DNA from: Lichenostomus cassidix
Taxonomy: Eukaryota > Chordata > Aves > Passeriformes > Meliphagidae
Length of the DNA stretch: 64,000 nt
NCBI GenBank assembly: GCA_008360975.2
Contig: CM039184.1
Location: forward strand, 31,111,797 to 31,175,796
Direction of reading: 5' to 3'
The stretch's first letter is position 1. Every line of letters begins with the position of its first letter. The notes under the pieces are model-generated. The model searched no databases. It was not told the DNA's origin and saw nothing but the letters and a program-made list of their open reading frames with translations. Of the stretch, positions 11,465 to 24,476 are shown piece after piece. Position numbers and translations under genes: made by a program.

Positions 11465-11503
11465 GTATATAAATGGGGGTACAAAAACCCCCATTTTATA
11501 TGT
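11465..11503. other. Short strong hairpin
   Basis: A perfect 10-bp stem (AAATGGGGGT at 11471-11480 pairing with ACCCCCATTT at 11487-11496) closes a 6-nt loop. With one bulged base the pairing extends through the flanking TATAT bases, for about 14-16 paired positions. It has no coding context and is not clearly part of a known repeat. It is too short for a typical pre-miRNA. Confidence 0.5.
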
Positions 11504-12390
11504 GTATATGTATAGAAAAAAACCCATTTTGTACTACCGCAGCATCCACTTTTTTACCTAGGATGTCTGCACTGGAAAAGAAACCAGTGGAGCATTATTT
11601 AAAGGCATTTGAGGGGTAAAATTTGACAATCTTTTTTCAGTGAAACTTAAACTGGAGTAGTGATGTTTAAAATGCTTTCTCAGTCACTGCCAAACTGTTT
11701 TGACATGCAGTTGTTATCTTCTGATAGGGTTCCAGGAAAAAGTTGCCATTTGCCCCAGGGTCAGTAGCTGTGGCAGAGATAAATTGCATAGGTGCTGTGT
11801 TCAATATGTTTTGAGGCTTTTCTCATAACTAGAGAAATATGAGGGGTTTTTAACTAGTTTTATTGAGTTTTGTGTAAGAAGTAAGATGATCTGAACTGTG
11901 GCTTTCTAACAGAAGGTAGTCCGTGAGGCCCAGGATGGCTTTTCTGCCTTGGTGTCTTTGGCTAGAGTCCAAGTAAAACACAGGAAATTGCACTGATAAA
12001 AAGCAACCTTCCACATTGAGGCTTCCAACATCAGCATAGATCTGGATTTATTCTGGTTTTACAGTCCTGGGAGCTTGCATACAACCTTGATACACGTTTT
12101 GCTCTGAAGAAGAGATAATGCTGTTGCTGCATTTCTTACTTGGGCGACTGATGTATTGCTCTGGTTGTCAAAAGATAACAAACCTCCATATGCTGGTTTA
12201 TATGTGTATGTGATTTTTGCATTAAACATTCTTCAAGCTGAGCAGCTCTCTTTCCTTCTCCTTTCTTGTACCTATAGCTTACAGTGGTCATATGTTCTGT
12301 TCTTCCTGTCTGTCCTGTCAGAATCAGTCAAATTTCAGCGGGACAGATAGAATGGAAATGTCTGTAGGCACTCTGAATCTTGTACAATCT

Positions 12391-12452
12391 GTTTGGGGGG
12401 TTTTTGTTGTTGTTTTTGTTTATTTGGTTGTTTCTGTTTTTATTTTCTTTTA
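12391..12452. repeat. T/G-rich low-complexity tract
   Basis: Runs of T interrupted by single or double G (GTTT/TTGTTG units). Simple low-complexity DNA with no other feature seen. Confidence 0.8.
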
Positions 12453-14607
12453 ATGTAGATGTCTAAAACTGCTGCTTAAAATGAAGCACGATTTACATCT
12501 TGATCTGAATTTTGTTCTACTTTTGTCACTGTGGTTATCACATCATCACATTTTCTTACAATATTCTAATCTATCTGTTGTCAGTCCCTTCCAACACTGT
12601 ATTCTCAACCATTTGTGCTGTGATGATTATTGTTATTAAATTAATAATCTGATCATCAAGAACTCCACTAGTAGTTCCTCTCCAAACTGATACTTCCATG
12701 TCTTACAGCACATAGTTTATTCCCTCCCATGCAGGTAGGTGATTTATTTTACTCAGTATCGCCTCTACCTTTTGTTTTATTCCTTTCTGTATTTTATCCA
12801 GGATCTATAAACAATTTTCTATTTTGAGGTATATTCTCAAGATTTTATTGGGTCAGACAGGTGACTTGTTTGTTTCCCCGACATTTCTCATATGCTTGTA
12901 ATGCTTCAGTCACCTGGTGTAGCTCCTCATGTGACAGCTTTGTCAGGTCTTGTTACTCAGTCTGTGGTGTCAGATAGTAGCTCTTTCAAAACTAGGTAGC
13001 TGTAATAGGTAGCTATAGATGGATTATTCCTGAGTTTGGTTTTTGCTTGGTCATATAGTAGCACTGAAGGCTCATTTTGTTTTTGAGGTATTTATTCAGT
13101 TTAAGAACCTTTGGCTTTTTGTGTCAATGAAAAAGTCTAACTCAGATTGACTTCTGTCCATAATGATTTTCTTCTCCATCCTCCAACATACTAATTTGTC
13201 AATATTTGTTTCTTTTGCTTATTTTGGTTTGGGTTAGAGGAGAGTCTAGGTTTCCCTGGTTACTCAAAAAATTTGGTTTGGTTTGGTTTTATTTCTTCCC
13301 CTTGCTGATGACACACATTCTGGACAGCGTTTGTGTCTTGGGTACCCTTTGAAATAAGTGAATATGTCACTCTAAGCAATGTTAGCAGAGAACTTGGCTG
13401 AAGAATTTTATTCAGATGCTGGTACTGTGCTTTGAGAAAGTCTGGGCCTTCTTGGTAGAGGAGAAAAAGAACATCTGTGAAATGCAAGGTTCTTCCAAGG
13501 AAACCTGGGGTCCTATTTCCTATTGCTCCCTGAGAGGAGATAGCAGTACAATGTTTAGGCTGAACAGGCCTGAAACTGATAAAGGTCTTTCTGTCATTAA
13601 GACTGAACAAAAAGGTTTCTAAAGAATGTTGAATTTTGCTTTATGTTCAATTAATGTTGGCAAGATCACCGAGCTTCCTGAAATTTTGCATGCTATGCCT
13701 TGGTCCATGTGAACTTAATTTGGCAGTCAGTCATTGTATTTATGAAAAGCTCGTAACAAAGACTTTACTGAAATTCATATGGCTTATGTATTTATTGCTC
13801 TTGAATATGATTCAACAATTCATTAATGTTTTACGTGCTTTGTTGACCAAGAAAGGGTGCCCTTTGCTGCTTCTCTTCTTCCCAGCACATACGTGCTTTT
13901 GCTCTTTCTCATGCCTCCCTTGTTCTTTAGATGCATAATTCTCCCTCCCTGTTAACCTCTTCCTGTTGCTTATATTAGCAGCTTTCTCACACAGCTTCTG
14001 TTTGCTCCTTTGTTGAACACAGCACCACCCATTTCCTTCCTCCCAAAGTGTGTTTTGTGTGCAGCCCTCAGAAACAATGGAAGGAGGCAGCACTTTAGAG
14101 CTCAGAAAGCTTGAAAGGAGTGTACCCAGACAGGACAAATTCAGACTTCAGTTCTTTGTTGGCATGTACATAGCCCTTTCCTCAACTGCTGCCTGAAAGC
14201 TGGTTTGTTCATGTTTCTGTATAGTGCCCATATATATTCATAGCATACCTCTCATGTTGTTATGATCTGATGAATACAAAGCTTTTGGTTTTTTATGTAC
14301 CGAAGTCTTTGTCAAATGGAAAAGGAGTGTGGCTCAGGACTAGTGAAGGGAGCTGGGGAGGAGGGTAACCGAGGGAGCAGCTGTGGTTCTGGCCAGACTT
14401 CTCAAATGCAACCAGTAATCTTACAAGGCAGAGAGGTCTGTTGTGTCATTGAAAGGGTCTATTTAGTCTCACTGGTTTTTTTTTAAAATCACATTTTTGC
14501 TGGTTTTAATCATATTTAACTGGTATACATTCTCTATAAAAACATGCTTCTTTACAAAATTCTGTTGAAGACCTGTACAGGACAGAACTACCTCCATGTT
14601 GTATATT

Positions 14608-14778
14608 ACAGGCTCCCCAAGGAAGTAAGCACAGCACCAGCCTGCCAGCGTTCAAGAAGTGTTTGGACAACCCTCTCAGGCACATGATGCGACTCTTAGG
14701 GCTGTCCTGTGCAGGGTCAAGAGTTGGACTTTAATGATTGTAGTGGTTCCATTCTAGCTCAGAATAGCCTGTGATTAC
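14608..14778 (+). mobile_element. CR1 LINE 3'-end fragment
   Basis: The segment GTTCAAGAAGTGTTTGGACA and the following GGGCTGTCCTGTGCAGGGTC, GAGTTGGACTTTAATGATTG and terminal CCTGTGATTA are diverged versions of the avian CR1 3' UTR and tail. The same module occurs at 54097-54215 and at the 3' end of 61170-62055. The insertion is heavily 5'-truncated and lies on the plus strand. Confidence 0.85.
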
Positions 14779-14784
14779 AACATT

Positions 14785-16510
14785 TGTTTGGTTGGGATGT
14801 CTCCATTCTGGCACTTGCTCTTCAAGCAGCTGGGTTTCCAGAGCAGTATGCATAGGCATTATTTCTTGGTGTAGCTTTTTTATGGCAGCTTTGTGTTTTG
14901 CTCTTTTATTATTCTTTAAAGGAACTGGTATGGCACACATTTAATGTCTTTGAAGTCTCCTTGGATCTGTAATTCACTGAAGATTGTGTCCAGTTCTTGA
15001 TTGCTTATACTGCAGAGCTACCTGGGTTAAGGAGTAATTGGATACATCCTATTTCTTTTCTTGTGGCATGTAAGTGGGATGTAACATTGCCATTTCAGTT
15101 AAACTGCAGCAGTTTGCAAATTCTGATAGTTTCTGAGTAGCTGGAGTAATGTCTTTAGGCAGTTAGGATCACCCTTTTCCATTAAGGGATTGGAATAAGG
15201 CTTGCAGAGCTCAGCAAGTGTCCTGTAGGTACTACTGCCAAGTTTAATTACATTTTTCCAGATATTTCTGGCAGGTATTTGAAGGTTATGGTTATACCTT
15301 CCTTCCTGTTGTCTTTGCACAAGGGACATAAAAATGTTATCACTTGTGGGCAAAGCTCCCTTTTGTATATCTGGTGGAGTCACTGTGCACAAATATAATT
15401 TTCAAAATGTCAGTCCCCTTGAAGAGATCAAGTTGCTCCATTCAGTTAAGTGATAGTGTCTATTAACTGTCACTAAGAGTATGAGGTGTTTAAGTCACCT
15501 GGATCTGATGAAGACATTATTTTGGTGTCTTTGCAACTACTAGTCTTGGATTTAAGTGTCTAATTTCAGCCTTTGTTTTGCAGGATTTGTTTTTAATTTG
15601 AGTGCAGTGAGTTCTTCCTGAAATAGGTGTGGCACACTCTGCATATTTTTAAATCCTTGCTGACCTCTAAGCTGCTGGGATGTCACACTGCATTGTTTGC
15701 TCTTAGTACTATTTTTGGTTTGTTTTTTATTCACCTAAGTGTTGTTTGAATTTTTTATTTCAGGTTTAGGTTCATTGAGGTTTCTGAATTTGCGTTTTAA
15801 CTGAAATCAGGAATTCAGTGGTGTTTATGTAGCATTTGTAGTGTCATTTTTTATTCTTTTCATACTTGGAACCTTGTCCTTGGTTTCAGTATTGTCCTGA
15901 TGATTGTGTCCTCATAATTGTAATAGCTTTGGCTGAAATTTTGCTTTCAACTTCTGTATTCCACTAAAGAAGTCTTTGCAGTTGAATGTATTTGCTGCCT
16001 CCTGATGTGCTGATGCTCTTCCTCTTTGCATCTGCTGCTAGTCTGAGTGTCACAAACAATCTCTTTTCCTTGACTTGAAGTGCACTAATGCTGTATGCAC
16101 AAGCTACCCTTGACACTTAAGATGGACTTTTCTTGGGCATAGTTTCATTTGCAGCAGTTGGTGTCTTTGGACGAAAAGCAGACATTTTCTCTTGAGGATG
16201 CATCTCAGTATCAGCCAGATGGCTATGAAAGAAAATGCTGATCCTGTCCTAACTTGTACTGTTAGAATTCTTAGTTCTTCATGCAATTCACAGGTGCCTG
16301 AGGAGCTTTCTCATGGCAGCCTGTGTTGTAATATTTTCTTAAAACAATCTTCCATACTGTGTACTGGTGGTCCTGATAAGATGTTCCTAAAGGAATCATT
16401 TTTGTGGCTGGCAAATGGAGTAGCCCAGATTTGCAACTGTCTCTGCTGCAGATACACTGATAGGCCTTCCTTAATCCATTTGGCAAAAACTGGAAGTAAG
16501 AAATGCATAA
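14785..16510 (-). other. Unrecognised stretch with collinear minus-strand open frames
   Basis: Between CR1 copies, the minus strand shows five short open frames in decreasing order: 16486-16271, 16286-16104, 15734-15552, 15392-15099 (97 residues) and 14940-14785. They lie in different frames and are separated by stops. Purine-rich composition and collinearity would fit a decayed intronless gene copy (processed pseudogene). I cannot name a parent, and frames of this length also occur by chance in this window. The sequence MIPLGTSYQDHQYTVWKIVL (part of the first frame) and NIWKNVIKLGSSTYRTLAEL (fourth frame) are the most protein-like pieces to search with. I do not call it a gene. Confidence 0.25.
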
Positions 16511-18570
16511 TTATCTAGGTATGTAGTCGGCATTCTCAATGCTTTGTAATGTGGAGGGAATAAACTTGCTTATTTCTAAACAATGGAAAACCAATAATGC
16601 TATGTTTTTTTAACAAGATTTCTATAAGCAAAATTATATTCCTTTGTATCAGGATAATTTACCATTAATTCCCTGCTGCTGCTCCCTGATACTGCAACTA
16701 TATTACCCAGTGTTTAGTTCTATCAGTGTTTGATTATGATGTAGCCCTGTATCATATCTTCCTCTAGTGAGCCACCCCTGGAGCTCTGAGCCGAGAGGGT
16801 CCTGCCCTCAGACCTGATGGGCATTTATGAAAGTTGGCACTTGGTGTGGGTCACTACAAAAAGGTATTGTGGTTGAAGCAGGAGCTACTGCATATTTCTG
16901 ATGCTCTGAAAGTGTGCATAAATAAAAGGCACACATAAATAAATGGGAGAAATGCAAATTGCTGACCTGCTGAAAGCGGTCATGTCCGCCCTTCATCCAA
17001 ATGAGCTGCTTGACAGTAGTTCAAGTTCTGTGGCACGATGGGCTGAAGGCTCTCTTGTGGGCTGTCCCACTTTCAGTGCTGTGTTGAATCCCTGCCTGCC
17101 TTGTGTCCTTGTGGAGACAAGGGCATAAAGCTGACTTAGCTAGTGATCAGTGGTGTTCTTTTGATTATTCACCTAGGATAGTCAAGCAAATTGCTGTTGC
17201 TGCTGTTTGGGGAAGTTTGGGGGTTGTAGGTTAATGTTTTATACATTATTGTACTGCTTTTCTTCTGTCTTCAGCTATATATCTTGCAGTCTTTGTCAAT
17301 TTAGCCTATACCAATATTTGTTTCGTATATAAGCTTTCACTGCACTGTACCAGCACAATCTGCCCTTCATTCCAGTCCCTCCTCACTGTTTACCTTCATT
17401 TACTACATCCAATTTGTATGCTTAATTTAGACTACATTTGAGAAAGGCAGTATGCATTTATAAAATAGTATCAGTGGATAACTCTTGGCTTTTTTCTTTC
17501 TCAAAGCATGCTCCGCATTGCCAAGGTTACAAAAAAAAACCCAAAAAACCCAGTTCTCTGCAGATTTCCTAAATTACAGATGCACACTTAAATAGTTTTA
17601 AAAACACTGCTTGCTCTGTGAAGGTCACCTTCTTTCTGAAATATTATTTTATAAATGAAATGTGCTGGGATTTTAGAAACATGGAATTGGCCAGATGTAC
17701 CCAATCAATACCGTTCACAAAACTGCTAAAAATATGTACTTACAGAATACTGCATGTTGATGACATAGCATTTATTCTTATTAGAATAAATTGGATTTTT
17801 CAAAGGTGAGAGTTCAGTTGAAGTTTTTGACCTCTTCATACATACTTAAGAAAGAAAAATAGTGATAAAATGACTAAGACTGATACTGGTATAATGGTCT
17901 GGAGAATTTGAACAAATTTAATGCTTATTTCAATCCTCAGCTTTTGCCCAGCACAAAAAATGACCTTAGCACTTCCAGCTTTTTGTTACGAAATGGCATA
18001 TTTCATTCCAAGGAGAAAAATGTACAAGGAAGAGAATTAGTTTGAATCATGGAACAGACATCATGCTAATCTGACCTTCACTCAGTAATCTTTAGTTATA
18101 CTCACATTCTGGCCAAACATCAAGCATGCAGAACATGTGTGCTACGCACAAAGTCTTGAATGCTGTTGGTTTTGCAACACAGGGTAACAGCAATTCTTTC
18201 ACTGGCCATTAGTGCAGGAAACATCAGTCAGGTGAGATTAGATTTTTTAGTTTACAGGTCTCGTTTCTTGTAATAAATGAGTCTTAAAATTAATTGAAAC
18301 TGATACAAAGAACAAAGCACAATTCAGAAGATAAGTTATAAAAATAATATGAGAAAGTTACTACTTAAAATTATGTCATGAGAATTAATATCTGAAGAAA
18401 ACAGTTCTGAAATCTTGTGCTTTAAAATCAAATTACCTATATTCATAATGATAACTTATATTTTTAAATTGACAGGCTGATTCTGTCTGCTGATCATTCC
18501 TTTGAGCTGGTTTTGAATCTCCCTTTCACCAAAGATGTGGTAAGTAATAAGCGATCTACACATACTTACA
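16511..18570. other. Intergenic, no gene seen
   Basis: Unique AT-rich DNA. The open frames of about 60 residues (16808-17128, 17618-17809) are not recognisable. No known repeat, RNA gene or CpG island is visible. Confidence 0.7.
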
Positions 18571-18571
18571 G

Positions 18572-20382
18572 ATGTGTAGGGTGCTGGGGCAAACAAGACT
18601 TGAGGCAAGCACAATATTTTTGGCATGTTTATGGTCTCCTTTGACTGTAAGGGACAGTACAGGTGTTGCCAAGGCCTATTCCCCTGGGATCCAGGTGAAG
18701 GACATCACCAGGAAACTTCCCAGCCTTGGATTACTACCTATTACTGCTGTTCCATGTGGGTGGTGATGGAGCTGCAATGTGTAGTCCAAGGGCGATCAAG
18801 ACACTTCAGGGCCTTGGGATGGTTGGGAATGGAATCTGAAGCACAGGTGGTTGTTTCCTCTCTCCTTCCAGTTTTAGGCAGTGACATGGGATGAAACATG
18901 GGCCCATACCATTAAAACATGGCTCCACGGCTGGTGCTATTGATAGTTTTGGATTTTTCGATAATGGGATGTCCTACACAGCACCAGACATCCTGGTGTC
19001 AGACGGGATTCACAGTTCTCAAAGGGGGAAGAGTGGTCTTTCCTCACAAGCTGGTGGGGCTCAGTGACAGAGCTTTTAACTAGACGTAAATGGGGAGAGA
19101 TAAATCCTGGTTTATCCACCAGGATTGTGTGTGACAAGCTGTGGGTTGACATGCCAGGGTTAGAGGGACAGGGTGCTGGTGAGAGCCTGTTGCTCTGAGA
19201 TCTGCTGGCTACACTGCAGCACTTGAAACTTTACAGAGATGAGCCATATATAGGTAGATCAGCCAGAAAAGGAAGGTCAAAGAAAGCTCCCCGTGGTAAG
19301 CAAAGCTGGCAGATGGGTAACAAGGGACAAGGAGAAGGTTGAGGTACTCAACAACTTTTTTCCTCAGTTTTTGCTGGCAATCTCTCTTCCCACACTTCTC
19401 AAATGGCTGGACTGCAAGACGGAATGCAGTAGCGAAGTCCCTCCCTCGATAAGGGGAGATCAGATTCATAACCACCTGAGGAACCTGAATATACATAAGT
19501 TTATGGGACCTGACAAGACACATCGCAGAGTTCTGAGGGAATTGACTGATGTAGATACCAAGCCAGACTCCATGATATTTGAAAAGTCATGGCAGTCAGG
19601 TGAAGTCCCAGGTGACTGGAAAATGGGAAATGTTGCATCCATTTTCTAAAAGGGTAGAAAGGACCCTAGGATCTACAACCAGTCAGCCCTCACATCTGTG
19701 CCCGGGAAGATCATGGAACAGCTCCTTCTACAAGCTGTGTTAATGCACATAGAGGACAGGGAGGTGATTTGAGACAGCCAGCATGGCTTCACCAAGGTGA
19801 AGTCCTGCCTGACCCACCTAATGGCCAGATCAAGTAATTCTGTTCCTTTACTTCACTCTAGTGAGACCCCAGCAGTGGAGTCCTGGCTTCAGTTTTGGAG
19901 CCCTCAGCACAGGAAAGACATGGACACATTGGAGCAGGTCCAGAGGAGTGCCACAAAAGTAGTAAGAAGGATGAAACACCTCTACTATGATGGAAGACTG
20001 AGGGAGCTGGGGTTGTTCAGCCTGGAGAAGAAAAGGCTCCAGGGGGAACTTATTGTGGCCTTTCCATGCTTTTTAAAAACTTTTTAACAGGGCTTCTAGT
20101 GATAGGAGTGAAGGAGTAATGATTTTAAACTAAAAAAAAAATTACAGATTCAGAGTAGATATAAGGAAGAAATATCTTACAATGAGGGTGGTGAAATACT
20201 GGAATATCTAACACCTGCTCAGAGAGGTGGTAGGTACCCCATCAATGGAAACATTCAAGGTCAGGTTGGACAGACCTCTGAGCAACCTGGTCTAGTTGAA
20301 GATGTCCCTGCTCACTGCAGGTGGGTGGGATTAGAAGACCTTTAAAGGTCACTTTGAACCCAAACTGATCTATGATAATCTA
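18572..20382 (+). mobile_element. CR1 LINE with ORF1 esterase remnant, RT remnant and 3' end
   Basis: This is the most complete CR1 copy in the window, broken but collinear. At about 18600-19190 the broken frames match the SGNH-type esterase (ES) domain of CR1 ORF1: for example KAYSPGIQVKDITRKLPSLG and, after a frame change, AQVVVSSLLPV. Known CR1 ORF1 proteins carry such an esterase domain. From about 19310 the frame changes to reverse-transcriptase ORF2 sequence ([38 protein letters not shown]), missing the endonuclease. A second internal deletion near 19838-19855 jumps to the C-terminal RT part (EQVQRSATKVVRR; LRELGLFSLEKKRL). The 3' UTR ends in the CR1 tail near 20382. Multiple frameshifts and stops show that it is dead. 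Confidence 0.88.
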
Positions 20383-22990
20383 TATGTTGACAAAAGATAA
20401 GGTTCTTACCTGTACCCAAAATATCTGCTACATTTTAAAGACACCTAGAAAACATCTGGAAAATAATATGGATGGGGTAACAAAGCGTTGTGATATTGTG
20501 TTTAAAAAAGAGAGAAATGGGGAAATCAAGGCTGTTGTCCTATATTCCTGATACCAGTTTGTGCCCAAGTATTGCAATGTGCTCCAACAGGAGCATGTGA
20601 ATATTACAAATAGGTGGTATAATTGCATGTAGTCAGAGTAGAAATTAAGGAAGGGAGAGGCAGGGTTAAGAGGAAGGCTGCTGAAGGACTGTAACCAGTG
20701 AGATCTGCGCTGCTCTGAGGATGTGTCTGTGTGCCTGCAGCTGATGTGCAGCAATGGTTCCCATGTCTGTTTTGTCTTTTCTGCAAGATTTGCAGTTGAG
20801 GAGCTTGGCACCTTGCATATGTGGGCCTAGCTGTTTCAGGGAGAGCTAAACTAACCTGGAAATGCTTTATGAGCATCCTGTATATATGTATTATGTCTTA
20901 TTCCTCTTTATGTATGAGGAAAGGCTGGGGGATGAGTGTGCTGGAGACCTCCTGTGATGGCTCTGCAGAACTGCACTGCTTCTGAGAAGGTCTGAAAATC
21001 TTATTTCGGTTTCTCCGAAATGCTAAAGTGCTGCATGTCTCTGCCTAAAAAGTTCTGAGATGATTACTTAGTTGTGGAGGAGGTATTTTTCCTGAAGATA
21101 CTGCTGCAAACTCCTTCAATTTTGAAATAATAGTTTTGTGAAGAAAATTGAATCTTCTTCTAAGGTAGGAACAAGACAAAAAAAGTAGCTGAATTTTAGA
21201 AAATGGTGTGATATCCACACATGGTAACTACTTGTATACTAAAGAGCTATGTTTACTATAGAGTAAATTTCAGATATACTGAAACTGAAGGAGAGTTTTT
21301 TGTCTCTCTCCTTTTTTTTCAGTCTCTTTGATCATGAGGCAGCCCTGAGTTCCTGGCAATGGTTATTAGCATGTCCAAGGAGAACAGAAGAGTTGAGAAT
21401 GTGATGTTCTAACCTGTCTAATCCTACTTAAATAATCCAACTGCAGCATCTTTATTATTCCATTTTGAGTAGTCTGCCTTCAATGGCAAGTTCTGGGAAC
21501 ACATGTATCCTGTTTACATTTGGAGATGGTTACTCCAAAGATGAAACCTGTGATGTGAGGTGAGTCAATGAAATTGTTCTTTTCAGGACTTACAGGAACC
21601 TCTGTGTATGTGTCCAAACCTTACTGCATCAAAAATGTACTTTTATCACAGGCAAACATTGCCACTAGCCAGTAAGTAATCTGTAGAACTGAGGTCTCTT
21701 TTCTGGAATGAAATATTTGTCTCTGCAAACTTATTTCAGTTATATTGACTTCCCATTATAAATTCATTAATGTGCTGCTTCTGGTGTTTAAATGTTAGAA
21801 CTTTTTGTTTAGAGTAGGTGTCTATGTCAGGTGCTGTTACTGCACCAGTATCAAAAGACAACCTAGAAATGAGACAGTAATTGCAGAGGGAGAAACAAAA
21901 CACTTGAATAAATTTTTTTTTTTTTTAAATTCTTGTTTTCTGCATGGATTTTCTGATATTTGAAGTCCAATAAGCTTTTCTGTGCAATTTTCTATATATC
22001 AACAGAACACTAACTATACATCCCAGGTATGCTGTCACATTTCAAAGACATGAGAGTTGTATGTGAGTACAATATAGTGTAGAAAACTTTGGTTATTCAG
22101 GAATGGAAATTAATATCTTAAACACATCATTAAAATTATCAAAACTTATGGATTTTCTTCAGAAATTACTAAATCCTTGGGGGAGCAGTTACCTTCTGCA
22201 AAATGTGCTATTAAGAAGCATGTTTCAAGACGCTTTATTATAATATCAGAATTGGGAGGCAAAAATCTGGGTACTTGAGTTTTTTTGGAAAAAACATGCA
22301 CCAAATTATGTCAGCCTTGTTTAGGAAAACAACATCATGCAAGCTGACAGCAGGTGGCTCTTTTCAACTTGAACTATCAGCAACAAGTGTGTGGCTGAAT
22401 TTTCTTGGCGGTCAGCAGGCCATCTTGGATGGGGACTGGTATGCAGACACTTGGCAAACAGGCCAATTACTCCCACTAGCTTTGCTTCCAAGCTGATGTT
22501 CCACTTGACTACTTGGTTATTGCCTTTAGATAAAAAAAAATTCTGCAAATACATTTTAGTAGTGGAAGACATATAGTGATGCATTAAGAGTTGCCAATAG
22601 CAAGACAAAAAGGTTTTGCTCTGGAAGATAACAACAGCTATGGCTAAACAGACAACTTCAAAATCTGTCAAAAAACTAGAATAGCTCTAAAGATCCCAAA
22701 ATCAAGGGCAAATGCTGCCCAGCAGAATGGCTTTTGGAAAGCATAAAGAGTAAACAAATACAGTTAATAAGAGATTTAAACAAAATTTTTCTTTGTCGAA
22801 TTATTTAAACTGTATTTCTACTCACTGCTGCACATAGATCTGCCTTTAAGCTACTTGACATTTGGAATGGCTTTCTGTGGCTCTGCTTGCCAACTCCTTG
22901 TGCATGATGCTTAGCTTTGCCTGTGTACATGTTCTAGCCTGCTAAAAGCATGCACCATTTGCAAGGCATAGCTTGTATGTGTTTTCCCAG
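20383..22990. other. Intergenic, no gene seen
   Basis: Unique DNA between two CR1 copies. The open frames at 20428-20876 and 22275-22671 (up to 127 residues) match nothing I know and overlap on both strands, as expected by chance. A short poly-T lies near 21910. Confidence 0.7.
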
Positions 22991-22991
22991 A

Positions 22992-24476
22992 AACACAGAA
23001 TGGCTGAGGTTGGAAGGGACCTCTGGACGTCATCTGGTTAAACTCACCTGCTCAAGCATGATCACCTACAGCCAGTTGCCCAGGGCCATGTCCAGATGGC
23101 TTTTGAATAGCTCCAAGGAGGGACACTTCACCTCTCTGGGCAACGTCTGGTGGTGCTCAGTCATCCCCACAGTAAAAATGCATTTCCTTGTGTTCAGAGT
23201 CTCTTGTATTCCGGTTTGTACCCATTGCCTCAGATCCTCTCACTGAGCATCATTGAAAAGAGCCTGACTCCATCATCTTTACATCCTCCCTCCAGATATA
23301 TATACGCATGTATGTGATCCACCTTGAACCTTCTCTTCTCTAGGCTAAACATAGAATCATCTGAAAAACAGCCACAGCACTCTCAACCCTTCCTCATAGG
23401 AAAGATGCCCCATTCCTTTTGTCATCTTAGTGATCCATCACTGAACTTTCTCTAATATGTCCATTTTCCTCTTCCACTGGGGAGCCTAGAACTCCAGGCA
23501 TTACCTCACAAGTGCTGAGAAGAGGGGAAGAATCAACTCCCTCAACCTGCTGTCAACGCTCCTAATGCACTCCAGGAATCCATTGTCCTTCTTTACTGCA
23601 AGTGCACATTGCTGGTTCATGGTCAACAAATCTGCTGAGGGTACACTCTGCCCCATCATCCAAACTGTTGGTGAAAATGTTGTACAGGAGTGTTGACTCT
23701 AAGGATACATTGCTGCCCTTCAACTAGATTTCCATCAATTTCCATCCCCTGGGACAGGATATTCAGCCAGTTTTTAGTCCATCTCACTGCTTGTTCAGCC
23801 CATGCTTCAACAGCTTTTCTTTGAGGTTCTTATGGGAGACAATGTCAAAAACCTCATTGTTGTCCAGGTAAATAATATCCACTGCTCTCCCCACCACCTA
23901 CCAGACCAATCATTTTATTGTAGAAGTTTATCTCCTTGGTATCAAGCATTACTCCCCCTGGGTGAAGTGATGCTGACTACTCCTTCAACATCCTTGTCTT
24001 TGATATGCCTGGAAATGGTTTCTGGGATTTGTTATTCCATCACATTGCCAGGGATTGAGGTGAGACTGACTGGACTGTAATTCCTGGAGTCCTCATTCTT
24101 GAAGGCAGGAGGGATATTTCTTCCAGGCTTTGAGTTCTTCTATTGGTTGCATGATCAAAGATTATCCAAAGTGGCATCATGATGACATCTACCTGCTCTC
24201 TGAGCACTTCTAGGTCATCATGGACTTGTAGGACATCAGAGCCCATAGATTTGTGCAAATCCAGGTTCCCCAATTATTTCTTGACTTCATCCTCTTCTAT
24301 CAAGGATATGTATTCAATGCCACAGATTTTCCCCTTGATCTCTGGCAACTGGCATTCCTGAAGGCCAGACTTGCTGGAATAGGCTGAGGTGAAGGCAGCA
24401 TTTGGTACATCAGCCTCTTCCAATGTCCTATGTCACCAGGGACTCTGCTTCATTCAGCAGTGGCCCCACATTTGCA
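22992..24476 (-). mobile_element. CR1 LINE, antisense, 3' UTR plus partial RT
   Basis: The left end, ACAGAATGGCTGAGGTTGGA, is the reverse complement of a CR1 3' end. The element continues through the 3' UTR and the C-terminal reverse-transcriptase region to about 24476. Diagnostic antisense stretches include the segments around 23030-23180, 23490-23630 and 23960-24110, the last corresponding to the RT region often seen as GGAGTCCTCATTCTTGAAGG in this orientation. About 1.5 kb is retained. It is 5'-truncated and riddled with stops and indels. A short direct frame in the same orientation (24040-24273, minus) preserves RT-like codons (LDLHKSMGSDVLQ). Confidence 0.9.

Larger units (their letters stand above)
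8870..14600. other. Intergenic, no gene seen
   Basis: Unique AT-rich sequence downstream of RAPGEF2. It contains a strong short hairpin (11465-11503) and T/G-rich low-complexity patches (12391-12452, and GGTTT repeats at 13273-13290). The overlapping open frames at 13260-14138 (up to 116 residues) match nothing I recognise and look like chance frames. Part of the first few hundred bases may belong to longer RAPGEF2 3' UTR isoforms. Confidence 0.7.

Noticed and set aside
11465..11503. Hairpin as a microRNA precursor
   Set aside because: The paired region is only about 14-16 bp with a 6-nt loop, shorter than a normal pre-miRNA stem.
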